A model generated the notes under the pieces. It was not told where the DNA came from and ran no database searches. It worked only from the letters and a program-made list of their open reading frames with translations. The position numbers and the translations under genes are program-made. From assembly GCA_036675505.1 (NCBI GenBank), contig JAKFEW010000004.1, positions 1 through 11,514 on the forward strand: DNA of 11,514 nt, given 5' to 3'. Each line of letters opens with the position of its first letter. The first letter of the stretch is position 1. Source of the stretch: JAKFEW01 sp036675505. GTDB lineage: Bacteria; Cyanobacteriota; Sericytochromatia; S15B-MN24; JAQBPE01. Positions 1-6,214 of the stretch are shown here, piece by piece.

Positions 1-81
1 CTGCCGCCCGCGCCGGCGCCGGGGCCCTACCTCCCGCCGCCGGCCCCGGTTCCCGCCGGCCCGACGCCGGCCGGCCCCGCC
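1..81 (+). repeat. Low-complexity Pro-rich linker DNA at the left end
   Basis: The first 81 bases encode an almost uninterrupted run of Pro, Ala and Gly (for example LPPAPAPGPYLPPP). The same kind of linker separates EF-hand modules from enzyme domains in the genes at 6215 and 7428. A window that begins inside such DNA, and ends in it too, suggests an assembly broken at both ends by similar low-complexity sequence. Confidence 0.6.
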
Positions 82-1125
82 GTGGACCCGGGCGCGAGCC
101 CGGAAGCCAGGGCGCTCCGCGACGCCTACGAGCAGCTCGCGGGCACGCCGCGGCGCGACCTGATCGTCATCCCCGCGCAAGGCCACACGGTGGTGCGCGA
201 CCTGCGCGACGCCAACGACCGCGCGCGCGACGCCGGCGAGCTCGACGAGCGCGCCCGCGGCCTCGTGGCGACCCACGCGGCGACCGAGCAGGCGCAGCTC
301 GCGAGGCTCGGTGCAGACCAGCAGGCCCAGTACGGGCGCCTGGTCGCGGCCACCGAGCAGGACCCGCCGGCGCGCTTCGCGCTGCAGGTGCTGCTGGCCG
401 AGGGCCGGCTGACGGCCGGGCCCGCCAACAAGGATAGCCTCGGCCTGCTCGCAGCCCTCGACCGCGCGGCGACGGGGCCCGTGGCGAGTGGCCTCGATCA
501 GCGGCGGATGGTCGCGGACATGATCCAGGAGATCGCCCGGCCCTCGTGCATCGCGCAGAAGGAGCGCGGCACGTGCGCCGGGGCGACGACCCAGATCATG
601 CTCGCGACGGCGCAGCCGGCCGAGTACGCCCGCCTGGTGGCTGGCCTCGCGAGCCCGGAAGGGCGCGTCGTCACGGCCGGTGGCCCCACGCTCACCCGTT
701 ATCGCGGCACCGCGGGCGACGACGGCACCACGCGCACGATCAGCGCGCGCCTGTATCAGGCCGCCGTCATGGCCTACGCGATCGCCGAAGGCCGCGGCGC
801 GCAGTACCGCAACACCGAAAACGGCCAGGGGCTGACCTACGACGAGACGGCCCTCGCGATGCGCGCGGTCAGCGGGCGCAAGGTCGAGGCCCTCGACCTC
901 TACAACGAGGCGCACCGCCGCAACGAGGCCCTCGAACGGATGGAGCGCGAGACCGCGGCCGGCAAACAGGTGCAGGTGGGCGCTGACGGCCACGCGATGG
1001 TGGTGACGGGCGTCGACCGGGCGCGCAGCGTGGTGCTGGTGATCAACCCGCATGGCACCGAGGAGCGCATCGACCTCGCGACCTTCCGGCAGGGCCTCAG
1101 TGGGGCGAACTTCTACGTCGATTGA
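1..1125 (+). CDS. Papain/calpain-fold cysteine protease-like protein with Pro-rich linker, 5' partial
   Basis: The frame is open from the first base, so the gene starts outside the window and 374 codons are seen. Codons 1-27 are a Pro/Ala/Gly-rich linker. A GTG at 82 could serve as a start but would cut into that linker, so I do not use it. A helical segment (about codons 30-170) precedes the catalytic core: Gln186 and Cys192 in SCIAQKERGTC, His331 in GHAMVVTG, and Asn349 in INPHG. This Gln-Cys-His-Asn order and spacing fits clan CA (papain/calpain) proteases; family membership is inferred. The core is clearly paralogous to the C-terminal domain of the gene at 7428, sharing for example EYARLVAGLAS. 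That paralogue carries EF-hand loops before its linker, so this gene probably does too, upstream of the window. The gene converges on the acetyltransferase with an 18-base gap. The substrate is unknown. Confidence 0.8.
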   Translation: MPPAPAPGPYLPPPAPVPAGPTPAGPAVDPGASPEARALRDAYEQLAGTPRRDLIVIPAQGHTVVRDLRDANDRARDAGELDERARGLVATHAATEQAQLARLGADQQAQYGRLVAATEQDPPARFALQVLLAEGRLTAGPANKDSLGLLAALDRAATGPVASGLDQRRMVADMIQEIARPSCIAQKERGTCAGATTQIMLATAQPAEYARLVAGLASPEGRVVTAGGPTLTRYRGTAGDDGTTRTISARLYQAAVMAYAIAEGRGAQYRNTENGQGLTYDETALAMRAVSGRKVEALDLYNEAHRRNEALERMERETAAGKQVQVGADGHAMVVTGVDRARSVVLVINPHGTEERIDLATFRQGLSGANFYVD

Positions 1126-1143
1126 GCCCGCTCGGCCGGAGGC

Positions 1144-1677
1144 TCACGCCGGCGCCACCGCCGCATAGAGGCGCACGTCGAACGTGTGCCCGCGCTTCCA
1201 CGCGTAGCGCCGCTTCACGCCCTCGAGCTGCATGCCGGCCTTCTCCAGCACGCGGGCCGAGGCCAGGTTGTCCACGTGGCAGATCGCCTCGATCCGCACC
1301 AGCCCGAGCGGGCCGAGGCCATGGGCCACCACCGCCTTCGCGGCCTCGGTGGTGAGCCCGTGGCCCCAGTGCGCGCGGCCGATCCAGAAGCCGAACTCGC
1401 CGCGGCGGGCCTCGCGCTCGAGCGCGTAGAAGCCGATCGCGCCCATCACCACGTCGCTCACGCGGTCGGCGATCGCCCAGGTCGCGGGCTCATGGCGCGC
1501 GTAGTGCTCGCGCTGCGCGCGGATGAAGCCCTCCGCGGTCGCGATCGCCGTGTGGTGCTCCCATGAGGTGTAGCGCGTAAGCTCCGGGTTGCGGCAGTGC
1601 GCGTACACGTCGGCCGCGTCCGCCTCCCGGAAGGGGCGGATGCGGGTTCGGCTGGTCTCGAGCGTGAAGTCGTCCAT
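1144..1677 (-). CDS. GNAT N-acetyltransferase, RimJ/RimL type
   Basis: A 177-residue cytosolic protein of normal length for the RimJ/RimL (Acetyltransf_3) branch of GNAT enzymes, which transfer acetyl from acetyl-CoA to protein N-termini or small amines. The N-terminal strand LETSRTRIRPFREAD (about residues 6-20) is typical. The acetyl-CoA pyrophosphate loop lies at residues 98-112 (WIGRAHWGHGLTTEA). The family motif around Asn137 to Gly148 (HVDNLASARVLEKAGM) is present. The ATG at 1677 is preceded by GGAGG seven bases upstream on the minus strand, which supports this start. The gene faces the partial protease gene tail to tail. A terminator hairpin separates it from the cysteine-rich gene upstream, so it is probably transcribed alone. 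The substrate cannot be read from the sequence. A link to the protease is not supported beyond adjacency. Confidence 0.9.
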   Translation of the reverse strand: MDDFTLETSRTRIRPFREADAADVYAHCRNPELTRYTSWEHHTAIATAEGFIRAQREHYARHEPATWAIADRVSDVVMGAIGFYALEREARRGEFGFWIGRAHWGHGLTTEAAKAVVAHGLGPLGLVRIEAICHVDNLASARVLEKAGMQLEGVKRRYAWKRGHTFDVRLYAAVAPA

Positions 1678-1715
1678 GGCGCGCCTCCGTGCGCTCGCTC
1701 ATTCTCCCACAAAGA

Positions 1716-1745
1716 CGCCGCCCCGACCTTTCGGTCGGGGCGGCG
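1716..1745 (-). terminator. Strong hairpin terminator after the cysteine-rich repeat gene
   Basis: A perfect 13-bp, mostly G/C stem (1716-1728 with 1733-1745) closes a four-base loop (1729-1732). On the minus strand it lies about 45 bases after the stop codon at 1791 and is followed by TCTTTGTG, a weak T-rich tail. It most likely ends transcription of the cysteine-rich gene before the acetyltransferase start region. On the plus strand no T tract follows. Confidence 0.7.
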
Positions 1746-1790
1746 CCTGGAGTGGCGTGGAGTGAGAGTGGAATCGGGGTGGAAACTGGC

Positions 1791-2567
1791 TTAGGGGTAG
1801 GTCCTCCGCAGCAGCGAGGGGGTCGCGCTCGGGTCGCAGCTCGGGTCACCGGGCTTGCACCAGTACGGCCGCAGCAGCGAGGGGTTCGCGCTCGGATCGC
1901 AGCTCGGATCACCCGGGTTGCACCACGACGGGCGCAGCAACGACGGGTTGGCCGCCGGATCGCAGCTCGGGTCGCCCGGCCGGCACCACGAGGGCCGCAG
2001 GAGCGAGGGGAAGCGCGCCGCGGGGTCGCAGCTCGGGTCGCCGGGGGCGCACCACGCGGGCCGCGCCAGGGCCGGGTTCACGGCCGGATCGCAGGTGGGA
2101 TCGCCGGGCGGGCACCAGGTGGGGCGGACCAGCAGGGGGTTCGCGGCCGGATCGCAGGTCGGGTCGCCGGGCGGGCACCAGGCCGGCCGCGCCATGTCGA
2201 GCTGCCAGGGCTTCGGCGGGAAGTTGGGCACCACCGGGTTCGCCGGCAGCGCGCCCTTGGTGTGGCAGGCGCAGTTCGGGCCGCAGCAGGGGCAGTGGCC
2301 GTTCTTGAGGTGGTCGTCGATGCGCCGCGTGGTCTCGGAAAGGCGCATCGTCAGGCTCATCACCTGGTTGCGCAGGAGGTCGAGCTCGCGGCGCATCTCG
2401 GGCGAAATGCCGGTGTTCGGGAGCGGACGTACGCCGGTGAGGTTCACCGTGTCCGTCCGGTAAGCTGGGTTCGGCGCGATGGCGGGCGTGTTGGGCGAAG
2501 TACCGCGGGCCTGGGGGGCGCCGGAAGCGGCGGGGGCGAGGAACCGGAAGCTGTCGATGGTTGCCAT
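1791..2567 (-). CDS. Cysteine-rich tandem-repeat protein (six 21-residue WC-x-PGDP repeats)
   Basis: I do not recognise this 258-residue protein. Residues 1-50 are low complexity without a signal peptide or membrane segment. Residues 53-90 look like an amphipathic helix or short coiled coil (SPEMRRELDLLRNQVMSL and onward). Residues 91-102 form a compact Cys/His cluster (HCPCCGPNCACH). Residues 127-253 hold six tandem repeats of 21 residues (22 in the third), each with Arg-Pro, Trp-Cys, Pro-Gly-Asp-Pro and a second Cys in C-x6-C spacing. The Cys pairs are 131/138, 152/159, 173/180, 195/202, 216/223 and 237/244. Conservation of these cysteines suggests disulfides or metal ligands; which one is not shown. 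The ATG at 2567 follows a GA-rich ribosome site (2572-2583), and the gene has its own promoter shared in form with two other operons here. A structural or metal-binding role is a guess. Confidence 0.85.
   Translation of the reverse strand: MATIDSFRFLAPAASGAPQARGTSPNTPAIAPNPAYRTDTVNLTGVRPLPNTGISPEMRRELDLLRNQVMSLTMRLSETTRRIDDHLKNGHCPCCGPNCACHTKGALPANPVVPNFPPKPWQLDMARPAWCPPGDPTCDPAANPLLVRPTWCPPGDPTCDPAVNPALARPAWCAPGDPSCDPAARFPSLLRPSWCRPGDPSCDPAANPSLLRPSWCNPGDPSCDPSANPSLLRPYWCKPGDPSCDPSATPSLLRRTYP
1809..2189 (-). repeat. Six in-frame 63-bp coding tandem repeats
   Basis: Six adjacent units of 63 bp (one of 66 bp) encode the repeats of the cysteine-rich protein. Unit variation is mostly at third codon positions and at a few residues: the one after the first Cys varies (P, P, A, R, N, K), and the downstream Ala/Ser varies. 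The C-terminal three units are the most alike, which suggests recent expansion at that end. Confidence 0.9.
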
Positions 2568-2571
2568 GGGA

Positions 2572-2583
2572 CTCTCTCTCCTC
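2572..2583 (-). promoter_or_regulatory. GA-rich ribosome binding site
   Basis: On the minus strand this reads GAGGAGAGAGAG, four bases before the ATG at 2567. The GAGGAG core lies about ten bases from the start. Similar GA-rich sites precede the genes at 6215, 9889 and 10919. Confidence 0.7.
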
Positions 2584-2654
2584 TGACTCGTCCGACGCCC
2601 CGGTACCGTACCGGGACCGCATCGGGTTCGATGGAGAGGTTGTCCCGTCGATGA

Positions 2655-2692
2655 ATTACACGCGAATAGCAGCGACGCCGATCGACGTTAAA
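2655..2692 (-). promoter_or_regulatory. Promoter element TTTAAC-N26-TGTAAT before the cysteine-rich gene
   Basis: On the minus strand TTTAAC (2692-2687) and TGTAAT (2660-2655) are separated by exactly 26 bases, as at 6104-6141 and 9786-9823. TGTAAT matches a -10 box at five of six bases. No -35 box is seen 17 bases above it. TTCAACG lies ten bases upstream of TTTAACG, forming a near direct repeat. The leader to the ATG (about 87 bases) holds a 7-bp hairpin at 2599-2615. The element occupies the 169-base gap between the regulator's stop and this gene, so the gene need not depend on read-through from the regulator. Confidence 0.7.
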
Positions 2693-2736
2693 CACCGTTG
2701 AAGGATTGACCAAGATCGGGGATTCAGGCTGCCCGC

Positions 2737-5700
2737 TCAGGTGCCGGCGAGTTCCCGGAAAGTCTGTTCCAGTGCGTCGCTCGGCGGAATCCCGAGGCGC
2801 GCCTTGAGCGCCTTGCGGCAGTCCCAGTACGACTGGCGCACGCGTTCCGGGCGCCCGGCCGCGAGGTGGTGGCGCATCAGCCGGATGTAGATCTCTTCCT
2901 CGCATGGCGCGAGGGCGGCCGCACGCGCGAGCGCGGCGCCCTCGGCGGCCAGGTCGGCGCGGCGGCCGTCGTGGGCCGCGAGCCAGAGCAGCGCCTCGAT
3001 CGCGCGGCGGCGGAACTGCTCGCGCTCGGCCTCGAAGTGCGCGGCCAGGCCGCCGTCTTCCAGCAGGTTGCCGCGATAGACCACGAGTGCCCGCCGATAG
3101 GCCGCGGCGGCCTCGTCGGGCGCCTTGTCGCGCGCGCGATCGCCTTCCGCCGCGGCGGCGTCGAAGGTGCGCCAGTCGAGCGCCAGCACCAGCTCGGGCG
3201 CGAGCATGTACCGCTCGTGCTCGAAGAGCACGTAGCGCGGCGCCTCGCGCTTGCCGAGCGCGGGCTCGAGCACCTTGCGCAGCGTCATCACGTTCACGCG
3301 CACGCTGGCGAGGAACGCGGGCGTGCGCGTGTCCTCGCCCATCAGCTCGGCGAGCTGCTCGGCGGGCAGGCCGCGCGGATAGAGCGCGAGGGCCGCGAGC
3401 ACGAGGCGGGCCTTCTTGCGGGGCCACTGGTCGAGGCGCATGCCGCCCTGGAAGACCTCGAAAGCGCCGAGCAGCCGGAGATCGAGCACGCCGTCGGTGC
3501 CGCCGGCGGACGCGGCGGCGGTGGCGGACGCCACCTGGGCTGCGGGTTCCGCCTGGCCTGCGGGGGCCGCCTGGGCGGCAGGTGGTGCTTCGGCTGCGGC
3601 CACAGGCGCCGCCACTGGTACTGTCGCAGGTACTGTCGCAGGTGCCGCGGGGGCCGCATCCACGACGGCTGCCTGCCCGGGCTGGGCCACCGGCGCGACT
3701 GGCCCGGCGTCGGGCGTGGCGAGCGGCCTGAGCTCGTCCCAGAGCCCGCGATCCGATTCGTGCAAGAAGCCGTAGTCGTAGCGCTCGATCGCCGCCTCGG
3801 CCGCCGTGAACGCTGCGAGCGCCGCCGCGCGATCGCCAAGCTTCAGCCGCGTCGCGGCCTCGAAGAGTCGGACGCGCGCGACATGCAGCCGGGCGCCGAG
3901 GCCTTCCAGCGCCGGCAGCAGCTGGGTCCAGCCCGCGAGCGCCGCCTGGTGATCGCCCGCGAGGTGCGCGGCGCGGGCGTCGGCGATCGCCAACGCATAG
4001 TCGTAGATGTTGGCTTCCGCGGGTGCGCCGGCCTCGCGCCGCAGCTCGCGCGCCCGGGCGTACTGCTTGCGCCGGATCGCGGTCCACATGAGGCGCTCCA
4101 GCGGGATCTTCATGCCTTCGAGGAACTCGGCCTTGGTGAAGACCGCGTTGGCCTTGCGCAGCCACTCCTCGCCCGCGCGGTCGTCGCCGGTGGCGGCCAG
4201 GTACTCGCCCTGCACGGCGTAGGCGCAGCCGCGGTCGTGCCAGTCCATCGCGTCTTCCCAGCCCACGGGCAGCGCGCGCAAAAGCGCGCCAGCGCCCGCC
4301 ACGTCGCCCGCCGTCAGGCAGAGCTGCGCGCGCATCACCGAGGCGTAGAGGTGGTAGGGGCGGAAGCGCCAGGCCTCGGCGAGCTCGATCGCCTCGTCGA
4401 TGCGGCGCCTGGCGGTCGCGAGGTCGCCTACGTGCCAGGCCGCCGTGAAGAGGTTGAGCAGCGCATAGACGCGGCAGGTCGCGACCTCCACGTCGTCGCC
4501 GACGGGGATCGCGAGCACGGCCTCGTTGCACTCGCGCATGAGCCCCATGTCGCCTCGGCTCTCGGCCGCGAGCGCGCGCATGAGGTTGAGGTCCGCGAGG
4601 TCCTCCGGGCGGCCTTGATCGAGCAGCGCCATCGCCTGCATCGCGAGCTTGCCGAAGCGCGGCATCTCGCGTGAGATCAGCGCGATGCCGGCGAGCCGCA
4701 CGAGCGCCTTGAGCTCGCCCGCGCGATCGCCCCGTGCGCGGTACAGCTCGAGCGCGCGCTCGAAGCAGGGCAGCGCGTCCTGGTGCTGGCCACGCCGCGC
4801 GGCCAGGTAACCGCGCCACAGCGCCACGGCGGGCTCCTGCGCGCCGGCCTCGGCGGGGACCGCCGCGAGGCAGCGCTCGATCGGGGCCTGGCGGCCGGTC
4901 GCGAGCATGGCCGGGAAGCAGGTCTGGCCGGCCGCGAGCGCGGCCTCCCAGTCGCCGATCGCGACCAGGTGCGGCAAGGCGAGCTCCGGCCGGCCCAGCT
5001 CGAGGTGGCTGGCCGCCGCGCCGCGTTGCCACGATTCGTACACGGGCCCTGGGATCGTGCGCGCCGCCTCGGCCCGCAGGAACTCCTCCAGGTAGGTCGG
5101 GAAGCGATAGCCGGCGTTGCCGGCCAGCCGCTCGACCAGCAGCTCGGCCTCGAGCGCCTCGAGGTGCGCCGCGGCGTCGACGCGGCCGAAAGCCTGGCGG
5201 CAGGCCTCGGCGCCGAGGTCGGTGAGCAGCGCGGCCTGCAGCATGAAGGCGCGGCGGGCCTCGGGCTGGGTGAGGTAAAGCTCCTCGGCGACGTACGCGG
5301 CCACGGCTTCCGCGCCTCCGCTCCCGCCGTTCAGCGCGTCCGCGTCGACGCCGTGGGTCAGGAGCTCGAGGCCGAGCGGCCAGCCGTCGAGCGTCGCGGC
5401 GCCGGCCTCCCAGGCTGCCGGCACCCCGCCGTCGGCATGCGCCTGCAGGAACGCGCGCCGCTCGGCCTCGTCGAAGCGCAGGCGCTCCACGCCGATCACG
5501 CGCAGGCGGCCTGACGCCTGGTGGCGCGCGAGCGGCAGCGCGAGCTTGCGCCGCGAGGCGAGCAGCACGCGCACGCCAGCAGGCAGGCCCTCGAGCGCCG
5601 CGAACAGGCCGCGCAGCAGCTCGGGCGCGTCGTCGGCCAGGTGGTGGACGTCGTCGAGGGCGATCGCCGCCGGCACGCCGTAGGCCGCGAGCGCCCGGAA

Positions 5701-6048
5701 GAAGCGGATCCAGAGCGTGCGCGGCTCGCAGCCCTCGCCCGCGAGCGCGGCCTCGACGTCCTGGCCGAAGTCCGGCAGCCGGCGCCGCACGCTGGCCACC
5801 AGGTAGTGGAAGAACGCCGCCGGGTCGGCGTCGTAGGCGTCCAGGCCATACCAGGCGACGACCGCGCCCGCGGCCCCCTCGCGGGCGGCGAGGGCTGCGA
5901 GCGCGCGCGTCTTGCCGTAGCCGGGGCCCGCCACCAGCAGCGTGGCGGGCGGCAGCGGTTCGCCAGCCGGAATCAGCGGCGCGCGCGACCAGCCCGGCGG
6001 GGGCGCGGGCTCGGCGATCTTGCTCTCGATGATCCAGGTGGCTGGCAT
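2737..6048 (-). CDS. STAND ATPase/TPR transcriptional regulator with C-terminal winged-helix and BTAD domains
   Basis: A 1103-residue cytosolic regulator. Residues about 1-340 form a MalT-like STAND ATPase: Walker A GPGYGKT (41-47), Walker B AIALDDVHHL (128-137, Asp132/Asp133), and downstream LRFDEAE and GWPLGLELL motifs typical of MalT-type proteins. Residues about 370-775 are helical TPR-like repeats. A Pro/Ala-rich linker (about 778-852) contains a 12-bp direct repeat (3617-3640). Residues about 854-950 are an OmpR/SARP-type winged helix (RLLGAFEVF, then RKKARLVLAAL). The rest is a BTAD domain (Y-x-x-LMRHHLAAGR, then LGIPPSDALEQ). Such proteins bind ATP and a ligand, oligomerise and activate transcription. 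The ATG at 6048 follows GGAG at good spacing. An in-frame start at 6222 would overlap the divergent gene and has no support. The gene lies between two TTTAAC-N26-TGTAAT promoters and is the likely local activator (inference). Confidence 0.9.
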   Translation of the reverse strand: MPATWIIESKIAEPAPPPGWSRAPLIPAGEPLPPATLLVAGPGYGKTRALAALAAREGAAGAVVAWYGLDAYDADPAAFFHYLVASVRRRLPDFGQDVEAALAGEGCEPRTLWIRFFRALAAYGVPAAIALDDVHHLADDAPELLRGLFAALEGLPAGVRVLLASRRKLALPLARHQASGRLRVIGVERLRFDEAERRAFLQAHADGGVPAAWEAGAATLDGWPLGLELLTHGVDADALNGGSGGAEAVAAYVAEELYLTQPEARRAFMLQAALLTDLGAEACRQAFGRVDAAAHLEALEAELLVERLAGNAGYRFPTYLEEFLRAEAARTIPGPVYESWQRGAAASHLELGRPELALPHLVAIGDWEAALAAGQTCFPAMLATGRQAPIERCLAAVPAEAGAQEPAVALWRGYLAARRGQHQDALPCFERALELYRARGDRAGELKALVRLAGIALISREMPRFGKLAMQAMALLDQGRPEDLADLNLMRALAAESRGDMGLMRECNEAVLAIPVGDDVEVATCRVYALLNLFTAAWHVGDLATARRRIDEAIELAEAWRFRPYHLYASVMRAQLCLTAGDVAGAGALLRALPVGWEDAMDWHDRGCAYAVQGEYLAATGDDRAGEEWLRKANAVFTKAEFLEGMKIPLERLMWTAIRRKQYARARELRREAGAPAEANIYDYALAIADARAAHLAGDHQAALAGWTQLLPALEGLGARLHVARVRLFEAATRLKLGDRAAALAAFTAAEAAIERYDYGFLHESDRGLWDELRPLATPDAGPVAPVAQPGQAAVVDAAPAAPATVPATVPVAAPVAAAEAPPAAQAAPAGQAEPAAQVASATAAASAGGTDGVLDLRLLGAFEVFQGGMRLDQWPRKKARLVLAALALYPRGLPAEQLAELMGEDTRTPAFLASVRVNVMTLRKVLEPALGKREAPRYVLFEHERYMLAPELVLALDWRTFDAAAAEGDRARDKAPDEAAAAYRRALVVYRGNLLEDGGLAAHFEAEREQFRRRAIEALLWLAAHDGRRADLAAEGAALARAAALAPCEEEIYIRLMRHHLAAGRPERVRQSYWDCRKALKARLGIPPSDALEQTFRELAGT

Positions 6049-6103
6049 GGGACGCGCTCCGTCGCCTTCATACCCAGGCCCGCGCGCTGCGGCTTCACCC
6101 GAG

Positions 6104-6141
6104 TTTAACGATCGCCCGACGTGCCGTAATCCGCGTGTAAT
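6104..6141 (+). promoter_or_regulatory. Promoter element TTTAAC-N26-TGTAAT before the thioredoxin-fusion operon
   Basis: TTTAAC at 6104-6109 and TGTAAT at 6136-6141 have exactly the spacing of the two other copies. If TGTAAT is the -10 box, the start of transcription is near 6148 and TTTAAC is centred near -41.5. TTCACCC lies ten bases above TTTAACG, a weaker version of the upstream repeat. The leader holds a possible hairpin (6143-6148 with 6168-6173). The element lies between the divergent regulator gene (start 6048) and the ATG at 6215. I saw no clear promoter for the regulator in this 166-base gap. Confidence 0.7.
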
Positions 6142-6198
6142 TCCGCGCGGCGACATCATCCACGGAAGCGCGGCGGGCGGGAGCCTCGACCGCCGAGT

Positions 6199-6208
6199 GA
6201 GAGAGGAG
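6199..6208 (+). promoter_or_regulatory. GA-rich ribosome binding site
   Basis: GAGAGAGGAG ends six bases before the ATG at 6215. This selects that ATG over the longer in-frame extension to 5942, which would run through the promoter and into the regulator gene. Confidence 0.75.
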
Positions 6209-6214
6209 CCCGTC

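Noticed and set aside
1124..1145. Possible bidirectional terminator between the protease and acetyltransferase genes
   Set aside because: Only a 5-bp stem (GAGCC/GGCTC) with a 12-base loop and no T tract. This is too weak in GC-rich DNA to claim.
1809..2189. Regular repeats that could suggest a CRISPR array
   Set aside because: Units are directly adjacent at 63 bp, in frame, and conserved throughout with no unique spacers. They are coding tandem repeats.
1689..2654. Open frame of 321 codons antisense to the cysteine-rich repeat gene
   Set aside because: It spans the terminator and the promoter of the real gene and only reflects the 63-bp repeats read on the wrong strand.
2866..4674. Long open frame of 602 codons on the plus strand
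   Set aside because: It is antisense to the regulator, whose ATPase, TPR, winged-helix and BTAD motifs are all in the other frame. It has low-complexity composition and no plausible ribosome site.
2444..5032. Long open frame of 862 codons on the minus strand
   Set aside because: It is an Arg/Ala/Gly/Pro-rich off-frame reading of the regulator gene and its downstream gap, and it has no domain. GC-rich DNA keeps such frames open.
6136..6141. A standard sigma-70 promoter with a -35 box 17 bases above TGTAAT
   Set aside because: The bases at that position (TCGCCC region here, CTATTC before 9818) do not resemble TTGACA. Only the TTTAAC at fixed distance is conserved.
5942..6214. N-terminal extension of the thioredoxin fusion to 5942
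   Set aside because: It would overlap the regulator gene and the promoter. The ATG at 6215 has a clear ribosome site.
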